A DNA stretch of 64,000 nucleotides from DAOUMU01 sp034409055 (GTDB lineage Bacteria > Chloroflexota > Anaerolineae > 4572-78 > J111): NCBI GenBank assembly GCA_034409055.1, contig DAOUMU010000082.1, positions 21,594 to 85,593 of the forward strand, given 5' to 3'. Made by a program: the position numbers and the translations under genes. This document shows, in pieces, positions 1 to 8,731 of the stretch (the stretch's first letter is position 1; each line of letters starts with the position of its first letter). Below the pieces are notes generated by a model. The model saw nothing but the letters and a program-made list of their open reading frames with translations. It was not told where the DNA came from and did not search any database.

Positions 1-405
1 GCCGACCGGACCATTGAAGCTTCTGGCAAAGGCTTTAAAGAGGGGAATGCCCACACTATGATCACCGCCCAGAAAAAAGGCCAGTTTGTGTTCGCTGTTG
101 ATGATTCTGGCGGCGACTGTCTCGGTTGAGAGAAAAAAACGTTCCCAATTCAGGTCTACCTCTACGTCGCCGTAATCTTTCACCTGCACTTTAAGGGGCA
201 CCCCCTCTTCGGTCACTGAGGCCAGGTAAGGGGTGATGCTCCGGATACGCTGCGGTGCATGGCGTGCGCCGCCTCGCCAACTAACGGCATTATCAAAAGG
301 AATGCCCAACATGCCAATTTCAGCCTGGTCGTCTTGACTTTCCATGCCACTCCAACGACAGCGATGCTCGACCAATCTGGCTTGGTTATCCTGTGAGTTT
401 GACAT
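1..405 (-). CDS. Ureohydrolase (agmatinase/arginase family), 3' end cut off by window edge
   Basis: Partial minus-strand gene read by hand from ATG at 405. The first ~135 codons show ureohydrolase landmarks: GIPFDNAVSWRGGARHAP near residues 34-51, IRSITPYL, the KDYGDV stretch, and LGGDHSVGIPLF close to the window edge. GGDHS contains the first manganese-binding His of the fold. The family hydrolyses agmatine, arginine or related guanidino compounds to urea; the specificity region lies outside the window, so agmatinase is a guess by resemblance. An AGGAG-like stretch lies just upstream of the ATG. It is followed at its 5' side by the amidase gene, also on the minus strand, 17 bp away, so the two may be co-transcribed. 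Family assignment is confident; substrate is not. Confidence 0.85.
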   Translation of the reverse strand, partial: MSNSQDNQARLVEHRCRWSGMESQDDQAEIGMLGIPFDNAVSWRGGARHAPQRIRSITPYLASVTEEGVPLKVQVKDYGDVEVDLNWERFFLSTETVAARIINSEHKLAFFLGGDHSVGIPLFKAFARSFNGPVG

Positions 406-421
406 TTTCTCTGCTCCTTGC

Positions 422-1243
422 CTATTCGCTCAAAAAACAGAGGAGACCGGCAGCAATTCCTCTGGCGACTATTTTGGGTTTCTGTGCTAAAAGATAGCGA
501 TCATCCAGCATAAAGCCGGTTTCAATGATGGCCCCAGGGGTTATCGGGGCAATTTCATTAAAAGCGTGATAATTGGTCATATTGTCGGTGATACTGGCCG
601 GGTGTGGTGATAAACCGGTGTAAAGGCCGTACTCTTGACTGAGACAAGTCACTAACTTATCCTCAGCTTCGGGAATGGCGCTGTTTGTTACCCTGGCCAC
701 CTTAAAGCCGGTGGCCCCGGGTATGTTACAGCTATCGGCGTGAATGCTTACCAGCGCATCGGCCTGGTAATCTGTCAACCGGTCATCATACTCATCCAGC
801 AAATCAGCCCGTATGCCACGCCGCTCTAAAAGGGTCACCACCTCCAGGGCAATGGCGTAATTGACGTCTGCTTCCGTCAGGCCATCGTCACAAACGGCCC
901 CGGGATCATATCCTTTGTGGCCCGATACAATACCGACCAGGTGTTTGGACGAGTCTGGGGCCGAACGATGAACCTGACTGTCCGGTGGATTGGCGATGAC
1001 GTTCACCATAGGGGTTACCTGTGTTGTTGTCGGTTGGGCTATTTTGATGATGGGCCTTTCCTTAGTTGGGCCAAAGAGTTTCACGCCGATAAGGACAGCC
1101 AGGATAACCAGGCTGAGCATAGTGATAGAGAATATCATATGCCCACTATAGACAATAGTGGTACGCCGAATGGCTTGATTTTGTTTCGATCTATGAACGC
1201 GGCGCATAGCAACATCATAACATAATATTTTGATTTCGTCCAC
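422..1243 (-). CDS. Membrane-anchored N-acetylmuramoyl-L-alanine amidase (Amidase_3)
   Basis: 273 residues from a GTG start; an ATG 12 codons downstream (1207) is an equally possible start, and neither has a clear ribosome-binding site. A single membrane segment at about 35-57 follows a basic N-terminus, then a Pro/Thr-rich linker, then the catalytic domain from about residue 102. The zinc ligands of this family can be placed at H109 (VSGHKG), E124 (TEAD) and H168 (SIHAD), and the catalytic Glu at E241 (AIIETGF). The enzyme should cut the bond between muramic acid and the stem peptide outside the membrane, in wall remodelling or daughter-cell separation. It is transcribed divergently from the response-regulator gene at 1431. 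Confidence 0.9.
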   Translation of the reverse strand: MDEIKILCYDVAMRRVHRSKQNQAIRRTTIVYSGHMIFSITMLSLVILAVLIGVKLFGPTKERPIIKIAQPTTTQVTPMVNVIANPPDSQVHRSAPDSSKHLVGIVSGHKGYDPGAVCDDGLTEADVNYAIALEVVTLLERRGIRADLLDEYDDRLTDYQADALVSIHADSCNIPGATGFKVARVTNSAIPEAEDKLVTCLSQEYGLYTGLSPHPASITDNMTNYHAFNEIAPITPGAIIETGFMLDDRYLLAQKPKIVARGIAAGLLCFLSE

Positions 1244-1370
1244 AGTGATTTATGTAATGTGGTGGTGTTTAAACCCTACCTCAAAATTCAGTCACGATAC
1301 GTTGACACAATGTAATAAATCAATAAAATCATAAAGGTGGTAAAAGTGAATTTTGGCATACAATGTACGA

Positions 1371-1396
1371 CTCAAAAATCAGGCTTCACTTTTGAG
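1371..1396. promoter_or_regulatory. Inverted repeat upstream of the response-regulator gene
   Basis: CTCAAAA (1371-1377) and TTTTGAG (1390-1396) form a 7-bp inverted repeat with a 12-base spacer, 35 bp before the GTG of the response regulator, inside the divergent intergenic region 1244-1430. It could be an operator or simply part of the 5' leader. TTGACA at 1302-1307 and TACAAT at 1359-1364 resemble promoter boxes but are not correctly spaced to each other. Nothing here is proven. Confidence 0.25.
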
Positions 1397-1430
1397 ATGA
1401 AGATATAGCTCGTTAAAAAGTGAGGAAAAT

Positions 1431-2156
1431 GTGCCTGAAAGAATTCTTGTCATAGATGACGACCCGCTGCTGCTACAATTGATGGCAGAAAGCCTCAAAC
1501 AGGCTAATTATGAGGTCGATTTGGCGCTCAACGGGCTCGAAGGACTGCGCTTGTTGAGAGAAAATAAACCTCACCTGGTTATTTTGGATATTATGTTACC
1601 CAATATGGACGGGTGGGAGGTTTGTGATCGGATTCGGAAAGTGTCTACGGTTCCTGTCATTATGCTGACGGCCCTGGGGTCTCGCGCCGACATCATACGC
1701 GGGTTACAAGCCGGGGCCGACGATTATCTGGTCAAGCCATTTTACAAAGATGAACTGTTGGCCCGGGTTTCTGCGGTGTTACGCCGGGTCAATATGGCTC
1801 CCCCTTCTCCCGATGCTCCCTTGCGCTTTGGCAATGGACAGTTAGTCGTCGATCCGATTGATCGTCAGGTTACCGTGGATGGGGAGCAGGTTGACCTGAC
1901 CCGGACGGAGTTTGACCTATTGCTCTTTATGGCCCATCGGGCCAGCCGGATATTGAGCACGGAATTGATTTTTGAAAATGTTTGGTCTTATGATACCGAG
2001 GCCAATATCGAAAGTGTAAAATGGTATGTGTGGCGCTTGCGCAAAAAAATCGAAAAAGATCCCAGCAAGCCCCAATATATTATCACCGAGCGGGGTATAG
2101 GCTATCGGTTTGTCCCTAATTATGGGGCCATTGAGTCACAAGCAAAAGTAGGATAA
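1431..2156 (+). CDS. OmpR/PhoB-type response regulator
   Basis: 241 residues from GTG, preceded by GAGGAA at 1422-1427. The receiver domain (about 1-118) has the acidic pair D10/D11, phosphoacceptor D53 in ILDIMLP, T80 and K102 in VKPF. A winged-helix DNA-binding domain (about 128-232) carries the LTRTEFDLL and YIITERGIGYRF hallmarks. It should be a phosphorylation-controlled transcription factor. No histidine kinase gene is next to it. It starts a plus-strand run with the DUF309 protein 12 bp downstream, a glycosyltransferase and the flippase fusion, suggesting control of envelope or polysaccharide genes; that link is inference from position. Confidence 0.95.
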   Translation: MPERILVIDDDPLLLQLMAESLKQANYEVDLALNGLEGLRLLRENKPHLVILDIMLPNMDGWEVCDRIRKVSTVPVIMLTALGSRADIIRGLQAGADDYLVKPFYKDELLARVSAVLRRVNMAPPSPDAPLRFGNGQLVVDPIDRQVTVDGEQVDLTRTEFDLLLFMAHRASRILSTELIFENVWSYDTEANIESVKWYVWRLRKKIEKDPSKPQYIITERGIGYRFVPNYGAIESQAKVG

Positions 2157-2168
2157 CAACAGTTCGTT

Positions 2169-2933
2169 ATGGCCGAAACAATTATTCTGATAGTTGACGA
2201 TTTAATGTTTCTACCCGGGTTGACAAGAAACTTGCATGCCCTCGGCTACCAGACCGTTACGGCTACTAATGACACCGATCTATCACGCACTTTATTCAAG
2301 GCTCCGGTATTAGTCATTGTCGATTTGTTTAGTCAAAACTTTAATTGGGAGGCGTTAGTACGTCTTATCAAAGGGCCAGGCAAAAAAGCGGCTCACGTGC
2401 CGGTGCTTGGCTTTGGTCCTCACCTGGATTTACAACTGCGTGAGCGGGCGCTCGCAGCAGGTTGTAGTGCCGTCGTCGGACGTGGGGCTATTGTCGGGCA
2501 ATTGCCCCAACTGGTGGAGAAGCACAAGTGGGTTATTGATAAAACACGCTGCCAGGACACTCCCCCGCCCCTTCTCCTGGAGGGACTGAAATTATTCAAT
2601 CAAGGTAAATACTTTGAATGTCATGAGGTGATTGAGGATGCCTGGCTTCAGGAAAAGATGCCGGTCCGGTTGATGTACCAGGGCATTCTACAAATTGGCG
2701 TGGCCTGCTATCATGTGCAAAAGAAAAACTGGCGCGGGGCCATGAAAGTGCTGGAACGGGGTGTGCCCAAAACCGGACGCTTTGCCCCTCGTTGTATGGG
2801 TATTAACATCAGCAAACTCCTCGACGACGCTGAAGCGATCCGCCAAGAATTGATGCGCCTGGGACCGGGCTGGCGAGGCGAATTTGACGAACGCTTTTTC
2901 CCTACCATAGAATTTCAAGAGTGTTTCCCATGA
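2169..2933 (+). CDS. Degenerate receiver domain fused to DUF309
   Basis: 254 residues. Residues 1-120 have the receiver layout (IVDD near residue 10, D52 in VIVDLFS), but the conserved signalling Lys is replaced (VVGRGA around 102-107), so this looks like a pseudo-receiver. Residues about 134-235 match DUF309, whose core motif is seen in YFECHEVIEDAW (H152, E153, E156, W159), followed by YQGILQIGVACYH. DUF309 proteins are small helical proteins of unknown function. The gene lies between a true response regulator and a glycosyltransferase; its TGA overlaps the ATG of the next gene (ATGA), indicating translational coupling. Family assignment is firm; role unknown. Confidence 0.85.
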   Translation: MAETIILIVDDLMFLPGLTRNLHALGYQTVTATNDTDLSRTLFKAPVLVIVDLFSQNFNWEALVRLIKGPGKKAAHVPVLGFGPHLDLQLRERALAAGCSAVVGRGAIVGQLPQLVEKHKWVIDKTRCQDTPPPLLLEGLKLFNQGKYFECHEVIEDAWLQEKMPVRLMYQGILQIGVACYHVQKKNWRGAMKVLERGVPKTGRFAPRCMGINISKLLDDAEAIRQELMRLGPGWRGEFDERFFPTIEFQECFP

Positions 2934-3688
2934 CCACAATTATAGTCATTCCAACTTATAACGAAGCAGATAATCTGCCGGCTATCACGACTGAACTTTT
3001 TACCTTAGATATAAAAGAGGATTTGCAGATTTTAATCGTAGATGATGCTTCACCTGATGGAACGGGTGAGATAGCTGATGATCTGGGGGAGCGTTGCTAT
3101 CCAGGTCGTCTTCACGTCATTCATCGCCAGGGCAAGTTAGGCTTGGGCACTGCCTACGTGACCGGTTTCACCTGGGCCCTGGAGCACAATGCAGATTACA
3201 TCATTCAAATGGATGCCGATTTTTCCCACTCTCCGTCATATATCCCCCAAATGCTGGAGCACATTAAAGATTACGACGTGGTTGTCGGCTCGCGCTACGT
3301 TAGCGGTGGTGACCTTGACGAGCGCTGGAGTTGGTGGCGGTGGTTTTTAAGTTGGTGGGCCAACTCCGTTTGGACGCGGTGTATTTTGAACATTCGGACC
3401 AAAGATGCCACGGCCGGATTTAAATGCTGGCGGCGTAGTGCCCTGCAAAGGATTGGTCTGGAGCGGATTACCTCCAATGGTTATGTCTTTCAAGTTGAGA
3501 TGGCCTATGTGGCCGAAAAGCTCAACTTCCGGATTCGGGAAATCCCGATCTATTTTGAAGATCGCCGCATCGGGCAGAGCAAAATGTCAGTGCCGGTAAA
3601 AATCGAGGCAGCCCTACGGGTGTTTGAAATTCGCTGGCGCCACCGCAACGTGAAACCGATGCCCGTATCCCGTTCAGCAGAAGTTTAG
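2930..3688 (+). CDS. Polyprenol-phosphate mannose synthase-like GT2 glycosyltransferase
   Basis: About 252 residues from ATG at 2930; a GTG at 2921 in the same frame is less likely, because the ATG overlaps the preceding stop as ATGA and has AAGAG about 8 bp upstream. The GT-A fold motifs are VIPTYNEADNLP, VDDASPDGT, the DxD-type MDADFSHSP, and C-terminal YFEDRRIGQSKMS, typical of DPM1-type enzymes that move a sugar from a nucleotide donor to a polyprenyl phosphate. There is no C-terminal membrane region, as in short soluble DPM1 forms. The lipid-linked sugar could feed the membrane-bound transferase encoded next or the GT39-type enzymes further right. Confidence 0.9.
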   Translation: MTTIIVIPTYNEADNLPAITTELFTLDIKEDLQILIVDDASPDGTGEIADDLGERCYPGRLHVIHRQGKLGLGTAYVTGFTWALEHNADYIIQMDADFSHSPSYIPQMLEHIKDYDVVVGSRYVSGGDLDERWSWWRWFLSWWANSVWTRCILNIRTKDATAGFKCWRRSALQRIGLERITSNGYVFQVEMAYVAEKLNFRIREIPIYFEDRRIGQSKMSVPVKIEAALRVFEIRWRHRNVKPMPVSRSAEV

Positions 3689-3699
3689 GAGCACGGCGC

Positions 3700-6600
3700 T
3701 TGTCCAGAGCCATTAGCCGGCAAGATCTAGGGGCGGCCTTGATCTTGCTCATCTTGCCCCTGTTGCTCTTTTGGCCGGTTACGATTGGGCCAAACACCCT
3801 CCTCCCCGTTGATAATTTATTTGCCTTTGAACCCTGGGCCTCGTACAAAGATGAGCTGGGCGTAGGTTTGCCACAAAACCAACTGCTCTCCGACCTGATT
3901 CTGGAAAATTACGTCTGGAAGAAATTTATCCGGGAATCCATTGCCGCCCGCCAAATCCCCCTCTGGAATCCCTATATCCTGTCAGGCCAACCCTTTCTGG
4001 CCAATGGCCAACACTCGGCCCTCTACCCCTTTAGCCTCTTATTTTACATTTTGCCCCTGAGCAAAGCTTACGGGTGGTTTGTCGTCAGCCAACTGTGGCT
4101 GGCCGGCTTGTTTATGTATATTTTTGGGCGCACACTACGGATCAATCGGCTGGGGGCGCTTGTGGCCGGCCTTACCTACGCTCTCAGCACCTTTTTTATT
4201 GTCCGCCTGGTTTTTACCATGATCGTTGCCGGAGCCATCTGGCTGCCGTTGCTCCTGGCCATGATCGAAATAATTGTCCGTAAACAAGAAGAGAAAGGAC
4301 CGGTTGGCTACTCCCCCATTCCTTACGTGGTAGCGGGCGCCCTGGCCCTGGGCTTACAAACCCTGGCCGGCCACATAGAAATTACCTATTATACCCTGCT
4401 GGTGAGCGGCTTCTACGCCCTTTGCCGGCTGCTCATACTGTGGAAACGACAGGCAACGCCCCGCTTTGCCCTGCGCCTGGCCGGTTGGCTGCTGGCTATG
4501 GTCATCTTGGGGCTGGGACTGGGTAGTGCCCAACTGGTGCCTCTGTACGAAGTGGTGACCGAGAACTTCCGCGACAATTCGGTAACCCTGGCCCAGGTTC
4601 GGGGCTGGGCCTTACCGGCTCGGCGGGTCGCCACCTTTCTCATCCCCCATTTTTTTGGTAGTCCGGCCCATCACGGCTATTTTGACCTGGTGACCCGGCA
4701 GTGGCACCCCCTTGGCCTCAACGCCTATGGTCAAGTTAACCCCCTTTGCCCTTACTGCACCAGTTGGGACACCAAAAACTCGGTCGAGGCCGGGGCCTAC
4801 GTAGGGATTTTGCCCCTGATCCTGGCCCCCCTGGCCGTGGTTCAGGCTATTAAAGAATGGGCGAATAGGCGAATGATGAATAGACGAATGAGTCATTTGG
4901 TAGAGCATGATTCGCCATTCGCAGATAATTGCCCTGTGGGTTCGCAGATTCGCAGATTTGTTTTTATTTTTGCTACTTTGGCCCTCTTCTCTCTTCTCTT
5001 TGCCTTTGGTACCCCGCTCTATGCCATCCTTTTTTATGGTTTACCCGGCTGGAATCAACTCCACTCCCCCTTCCGCTGGATTTTTCCCTTTACCCTGAGT
5101 ATAGCCGTTTTAGCCGGGGTAGGGGCGGCCTATTTAGATGCTCTGGTCAGCGCTACATGGACAGGCGAGGCAAGGCAGGGGAGCAGAGGAGCGGAGGAGC
5201 AGAGGAGCAGTGATGAAGACGCCCCCCCGGCCCCCCAATCCGCTTACAGGCTCGCCCCCCCTTCCTTTCTCTACACCTTGTCTTTATACACCGGTTGGCT
5301 CCTCTTCTGGACAGGCTTAACTGGCCTGATCGCTATGCTCCTGGCCCTGGTCGTGCCCGCGCCCTTTATCCAGGTAGCCACCATCATCTTTGACCGCTCC
5401 GGCCTGGCCCAAAATGCCTTTGCCGACGGTCGCCAATTTTTCGGTTACCAGTGGCCGAACTTTTTTAAGTTCTTCTTGATGGTTATGGCGGCGGGAGCGA
5501 TCCTGCGCATCGTGCGCTGCCCCATCTATTTACGACTGCCAATCGTCAATCGTCAATCCAAAACCGTCAATCCACTCAATGCCTGGAAGCCCTTAGCGGT
5601 GATCATGATTGCCCTGGATTTAGCCCTGGCCGGGGCCGGTTTCAATCCCTCGGTCGATCCGACCCTGCTTGATTTCAAACCCGACGTGGTCAAGTGGCTG
5701 GAAGCGCGCCAGGCTGAAGACCCCTTGTTTCGGATCAACAGCTTTAATACACCGGAGGGACGGGGCAACAAGCTCTTTTTAGCCAATGCCGGTATGTACA
5801 GCAACCTGTTCGACGTGCGCGGCTACGATAGCATCATCCCGGCCCAATATGCTCGCTTTATGCACCTCATTCAAACAAATGGTGACCTGTTTTTCAACCG
5901 TATCGGGCCGCTTTACTACGATGGCTACGAGGCCCTCAATTCGGCCCTGCTGGACCTGCTGGGGGTACGTTACGTTTTGACCACCGTTGACATCGGCAAC
6001 CCCAATTATGAGCTTGTCTACGACGAGGAGATTCGGGTCTATGAAAACACCGACGCTTTACCTCGCGCCTTTATGGTGTATGAAGAGATGCCTGGGGGGG
6101 ATGAGCTGGACCTGGCCCTGCGCAGCCTCAATCCCCGCCAGCAAATTATTCTCGACGGCGAAAACAACGGCCTGGGACGAGACCTGACCACCGACGATGC
6201 CGGTCCCCTTTCGCGGGCCAGGCCGGGCGTCCAGATCGTTGCCTACACGCCCAACGAGGTGCGGCTGGCGGTGCGGGTTGACCAGCCCGGTTGGTTAGTG
6301 CTGGCCGATACCTATTTCCCCGGCTGGCGAGCCTACGCCAGTCAGCCCACTGCCACCGCCAACGAGCAACCAAAAATCGGCAACAATAGCCAACTGGCAT
6401 CCGAACAAGCCCACCAATCCGAAATCCGAAATCCGAAATCCGAAATCGAATTGACCATTCACCGGGCCAACGGCGCCTTCCGGGCCGTCTATCTCCAGCC
6501 CGGTCAATGGGGGGTGCGTTTTCGCTACAGCCCGCGCAGTTTTCAACTGGGCCTGTATGGCTCGTTTTTAGCGCTGGCCATGTTGGTCTTTATCGCCAGC

Positions 6601-8115
6601 TACTGGACCTGGGGGAAACTGTACCGGGAGAGTGAAACCGACTCCCCGATTAAGCGCGTGGCCAAAAACAGCCTGGTCCCCATGGTCATGGCCCTGTCCA
6701 ACCGGTTGATTGATTTTGCCTTTGCCTTACTAACGCTGCGTATTTTACAACCGGAAGGGGCCGGACGCTACGCCTTCGCCGTGGCTTTTATCGGCTTAAC
6801 GGAGATTGTGACTCGCTACGGCCTGGGCACGCTGGTCACCCGCGATGTGGCCAGCAACAAGGTCGAGAGCAATCGTTATCTGTCCAACGTGTCGATTTTA
6901 CGGCTGTATCTGTGGTTGGCCGCCCTGCCTTTTATGGCCACCATCCTGGGGCTGTATGTTGTTTTTGGCGACACTACCCTCGATGTGGTTATCACCGTGG
7001 CCATCTTTTCCCTCGGTATGCTCTTGAGCAATCTATCCGACGGTCTGACGGCCATCTTTTATGCCCACGAGAAGGCCGAATATCCGGCGGCCATTGCTTC
7101 CATCACCGTCCTGACCCGGGTCAGTGTTGGGGCGCTGGTCCTTCTGCTGGGTTGGGGCATTATCGGCCTGGCCGGGGCCTCGTTGGTGGCCAACCTGGTG
7201 GCTTTCCTGGTATTGAGTTACATCCTGGTCACCAGGATTTTCCGCCCATCGCTGGAGGTTGATCGCCCCCTGCAAAAAGGGATGATGGGAGAAAGCCTGC
7301 CGCTGATGATTAATCATCTTCTCGCCACCATCTTCTTTCGGATTGATGTTTTTATCCTCTCGCCAGCCTGGGGCGATGCCGCCGTCGGCTTTTACAACGC
7401 CGCCTACAAGTATATCGACGGGATTAATGTCATTCCCCAATATTTTACCCTGGCCATCTTCCCCCTGATGAGCCGTTTTGCCACCAGTTCGCGGGAGTCG
7501 CTGGTGCGAGCTTACATTTTAAGCCTGCGCCTGTTACTCCTCCTGGCCATCCCCCTTGCCGTCGGCACCCCCTTTGTGGCCTACGAGTTGATCCTCTTTT
7601 TAGCCGGCGAACGTTTCCTGCCCGACTCGATGATTGTTTTGCAACTGTTGATCTGGTTCCTGCCCTTTAGCTTCATCAATCAGGTCACCCAATACGTGTT
7701 GATTGCCATTAATCAGCAGCGCAGCCTGACCCGAGCTTTCATCATCGGCGTCCTGTTCAACCTGATCACCAACCTGATTTTTATCCCTATGTACGGCTAT
7801 CGCGCTGCGGCCATCACCACCATCTTCTCGGAGTGGGCCTTACTCATCCCCTTTTACCTGTTGGTCCGCAAAAACTTGTGTACCGTGCCCTGGTTCGACG
7901 TCGTCTGGCGGCCCACAGTCGCCGCAGCGATCATGGGGGCCAGCCTGTACCTCATCGGCGATCTGAATTTTCTGCTCACGGTGGTTTTGGCCGGCCTGAT
8001 CTACCTGGTTGCCCTGGCCCTGGTGGGCGGTTTTACCCAGCAAGACATGGCCGTCATATGGCGGGCCGTGCCATTAGGGCGGTTGCAGGAGCGGCTGGGC
8101 CGGATAGGGGCTTGA
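3700..8115 (+). CDS. Fusion of YfhO-like multi-pass membrane protein and Wzx-like flippase
   Basis: 1471 residues from TTG, with AGGAG about 9 bp upstream. Residues 1 to ~960 have many membrane helices followed by a large soluble part, and resemble the YfhO family of predicted membrane glycosyltransferases (IPLWNPYILSGQPFLANGQ, GHIEITYYTLL, and later LADTYFPGW). From about residue 982 a second multi-pass module starts (VAKNSLVPMVMALSNRLIDF) with the layout of a polysaccharide flippase of the Wzx/MOP type, running to the C-terminus. These families are usually encoded separately. The soluble part is interrupted by in-frame low-complexity insertions at about 4861-4970, 5160-5215, 5540-5580 and 6418-6450. 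The protein probably links lipid-bound sugar transfer with export; this is inference from the domains. Confidence 0.85.
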   Translation: MSRAISRQDLGAALILLILPLLLFWPVTIGPNTLLPVDNLFAFEPWASYKDELGVGLPQNQLLSDLILENYVWKKFIRESIAARQIPLWNPYILSGQPFLANGQHSALYPFSLLFYILPLSKAYGWFVVSQLWLAGLFMYIFGRTLRINRLGALVAGLTYALSTFFIVRLVFTMIVAGAIWLPLLLAMIEIIVRKQEEKGPVGYSPIPYVVAGALALGLQTLAGHIEITYYTLLVSGFYALCRLLILWKRQATPRFALRLAGWLLAMVILGLGLGSAQLVPLYEVVTENFRDNSVTLAQVRGWALPARRVATFLIPHFFGSPAHHGYFDLVTRQWHPLGLNAYGQVNPLCPYCTSWDTKNSVEAGAYVGILPLILAPLAVVQAIKEWANRRMMNRRMSHLVEHDSPFADNCPVGSQIRRFVFIFATLALFSLLFAFGTPLYAILFYGLPGWNQLHSPFRWIFPFTLSIAVLAGVGAAYLDALVSATWTGEARQGSRGAEEQRSSDEDAPPAPQSAYRLAPPSFLYTLSLYTGWLLFWTGLTGLIAMLLALVVPAPFIQVATIIFDRSGLAQNAFADGRQFFGYQWPNFFKFFLMVMAAGAILRIVRCPIYLRLPIVNRQSKTVNPLNAWKPLAVIMIALDLALAGAGFNPSVDPTLLDFKPDVVKWLEARQAEDPLFRINSFNTPEGRGNKLFLANAGMYSNLFDVRGYDSIIPAQYARFMHLIQTNGDLFFNRIGPLYYDGYEALNSALLDLLGVRYVLTTVDIGNPNYELVYDEEIRVYENTDALPRAFMVYEEMPGGDELDLALRSLNPRQQIILDGENNGLGRDLTTDDAGPLSRARPGVQIVAYTPNEVRLAVRVDQPGWLVLADTYFPGWRAYASQPTATANEQPKIGNNSQLASEQAHQSEIRNPKSEIELTIHRANGAFRAVYLQPGQWGVRFRYSPRSFQLGLYGSFLALAMLVFIASYWTWGKLYRESETDSPIKRVAKNSLVPMVMALSNRLIDFAFALLTLRILQPEGAGRYAFAVAFIGLTEIVTRYGLGTLVTRDVASNKVESNRYLSNVSILRLYLWLAALPFMATILGLYVVFGDTTLDVVITVAIFSLGMLLSNLSDGLTAIFYAHEKAEYPAAIASITVLTRVSVGALVLLLGWGIIGLAGASLVANLVAFLVLSYILVTRIFRPSLEVDRPLQKGMMGESLPLMINHLLATIFFRIDVFILSPAWGDAAVGFYNAAYKYIDGINVIPQYFTLAIFPLMSRFATSSRESLVRAYILSLRLLLLLAIPLAVGTPFVAYELILFLAGERFLPDSMIVLQLLIWFLPFSFINQVTQYVLIAINQQRSLTRAFIIGVLFNLITNLIFIPMYGYRAAAITTIFSEWALLIPFYLLVRKNLCTVPWFDVVWRPTVAAAIMGASLYLIGDLNFLLTVVLAGLIYLVALALVGGFTQQDMAVIWRAVPLGRLQERLGRIGA

Positions 8116-8131
8116 ATCGCGGATACATTTG

Positions 8132-8265
8132 CCTCGTTCCAACGCTCTGCGTTGGAATGACGCCTGGACGCTCCGGCGTCCCACTCCTATGTTCCGCCAC
8201 ATAGTATCCAAGCGGGAACGCGAGAGCGTTCCGGCTGCATTCCAACGGGGACCGTTGGAACGAGG
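8132..8265. repeat. 134-bp palindromic repeat element
   Basis: The ends CCTCGTTCCAACG (8132-8144) and CGTTGGAACGAGG (8253-8265) are perfect inverted repeats. Inside are several smaller hairpins, such as CCAACGCTCTGCGTTGG and GGACGCTCCGGCGTCC. Read in one frame it gives LVPTLCVGM, a phrase that recurs in annotated proteins of many unrelated genomes, which fits a dispersed non-coding palindromic repeat. It sits 16 bp after the flippase stop and directly before a 51-codon coding remnant. Confidence 0.75.
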
Positions 8266-8271
8266 GGAACC

Positions 8272-8427
8272 CTGATTTTCACCGGCAGCCAGCAAACCGG
8301 CCTGGTGGTATTGGCCGTCACCATCACCCTGACCGTACTGATTTTAGCTGTTACTGGCACGCCGGAATTGCTGCCGACCACGCTCAGGGCCATTCTGAGC
8401 GAAATCCGGCGCATCGTACGTCCGTAA
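8272..8427 (+). pseudogene. C-terminal remnant of a membrane protein
   Basis: A frame open from 8272 to the TAA at 8425 encodes a hydrophobic membrane segment (QTGLVVLAVTITLTVLILAV) followed by a short charged tail ending RRIVRP. It has no start codon of its own and begins directly at the right edge of the palindromic element at 8132-8265. The simplest reading is a membrane-protein gene tail left after repeat insertion or deletion. Its parent family cannot be named. Confidence 0.45.
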
Positions 8428-8451
8428 CCGCTCAGTGTCAGGCCCATTTTA

Positions 8452-8531
8452 CACCTGAGACCCCCGGGAAGTTTCAGGTGGGTGCCACGCCCCAACCTTC
8501 GCCGCTGAGCGGCTACCAGAGGGGGCGTGGC
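8452..8531. repeat. Cluster of inverted repeats in non-coding DNA
   Basis: Two nested hairpin-forming pairs occur. CACCTGA (8452-8458) pairs with TCAGGTG (8474-8480) around a CCCCCGGG-containing loop. GCCACGCCC (from 8484) pairs with GGGCGTGGC (ending 8531) around an inner GCCGCTGAGCGGC hairpin. No gene is seen between 8428 and 8643. The structures could be dispersed repeats or terminators. Confidence 0.5.
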
Positions 8532-8700
8532 TTTTGTATATTCGCCCGGTGCAAAGTCAGCACCGGCCAGGCGTCCCTCTGAGCTTTCGCCCAGGGGAAC
8601 GGTTCCCCTTTGGCTCCAGGGAACCGACAGGCCGCGCCATTTTTTAATTGCCTCGGCCACGCATCCGCCCAGAAGGCCAACCCGTGGCATTGCCGGCAGG

Positions 8701-8726
8701 GCCATTCGATAAACTCAGGACCGGGT
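8701..8726. repeat. Dispersed REP-like repeat
   Basis: The stretch from CCATTCGATAAACTCAGGAC onward translates as VLSLSNGP on the minus strand and as FDKLR on the plus strand, phrases typical of a REP-like repeat found inserted in many environmental genomes. It abuts the 3' side of the template repeat and may mark a recombination breakpoint of the truncated reverse-transcriptase gene. Confidence 0.5.
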
Positions 8727-8731
8727 AAAAA

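Noticed and set aside
1302..1364. TTGACA and TACAAT as a sigma-70 promoter for the response regulator
   Set aside because: Distance between boxes is far too large for one promoter; individual boxes occur by chance in A/T-rich DNA.
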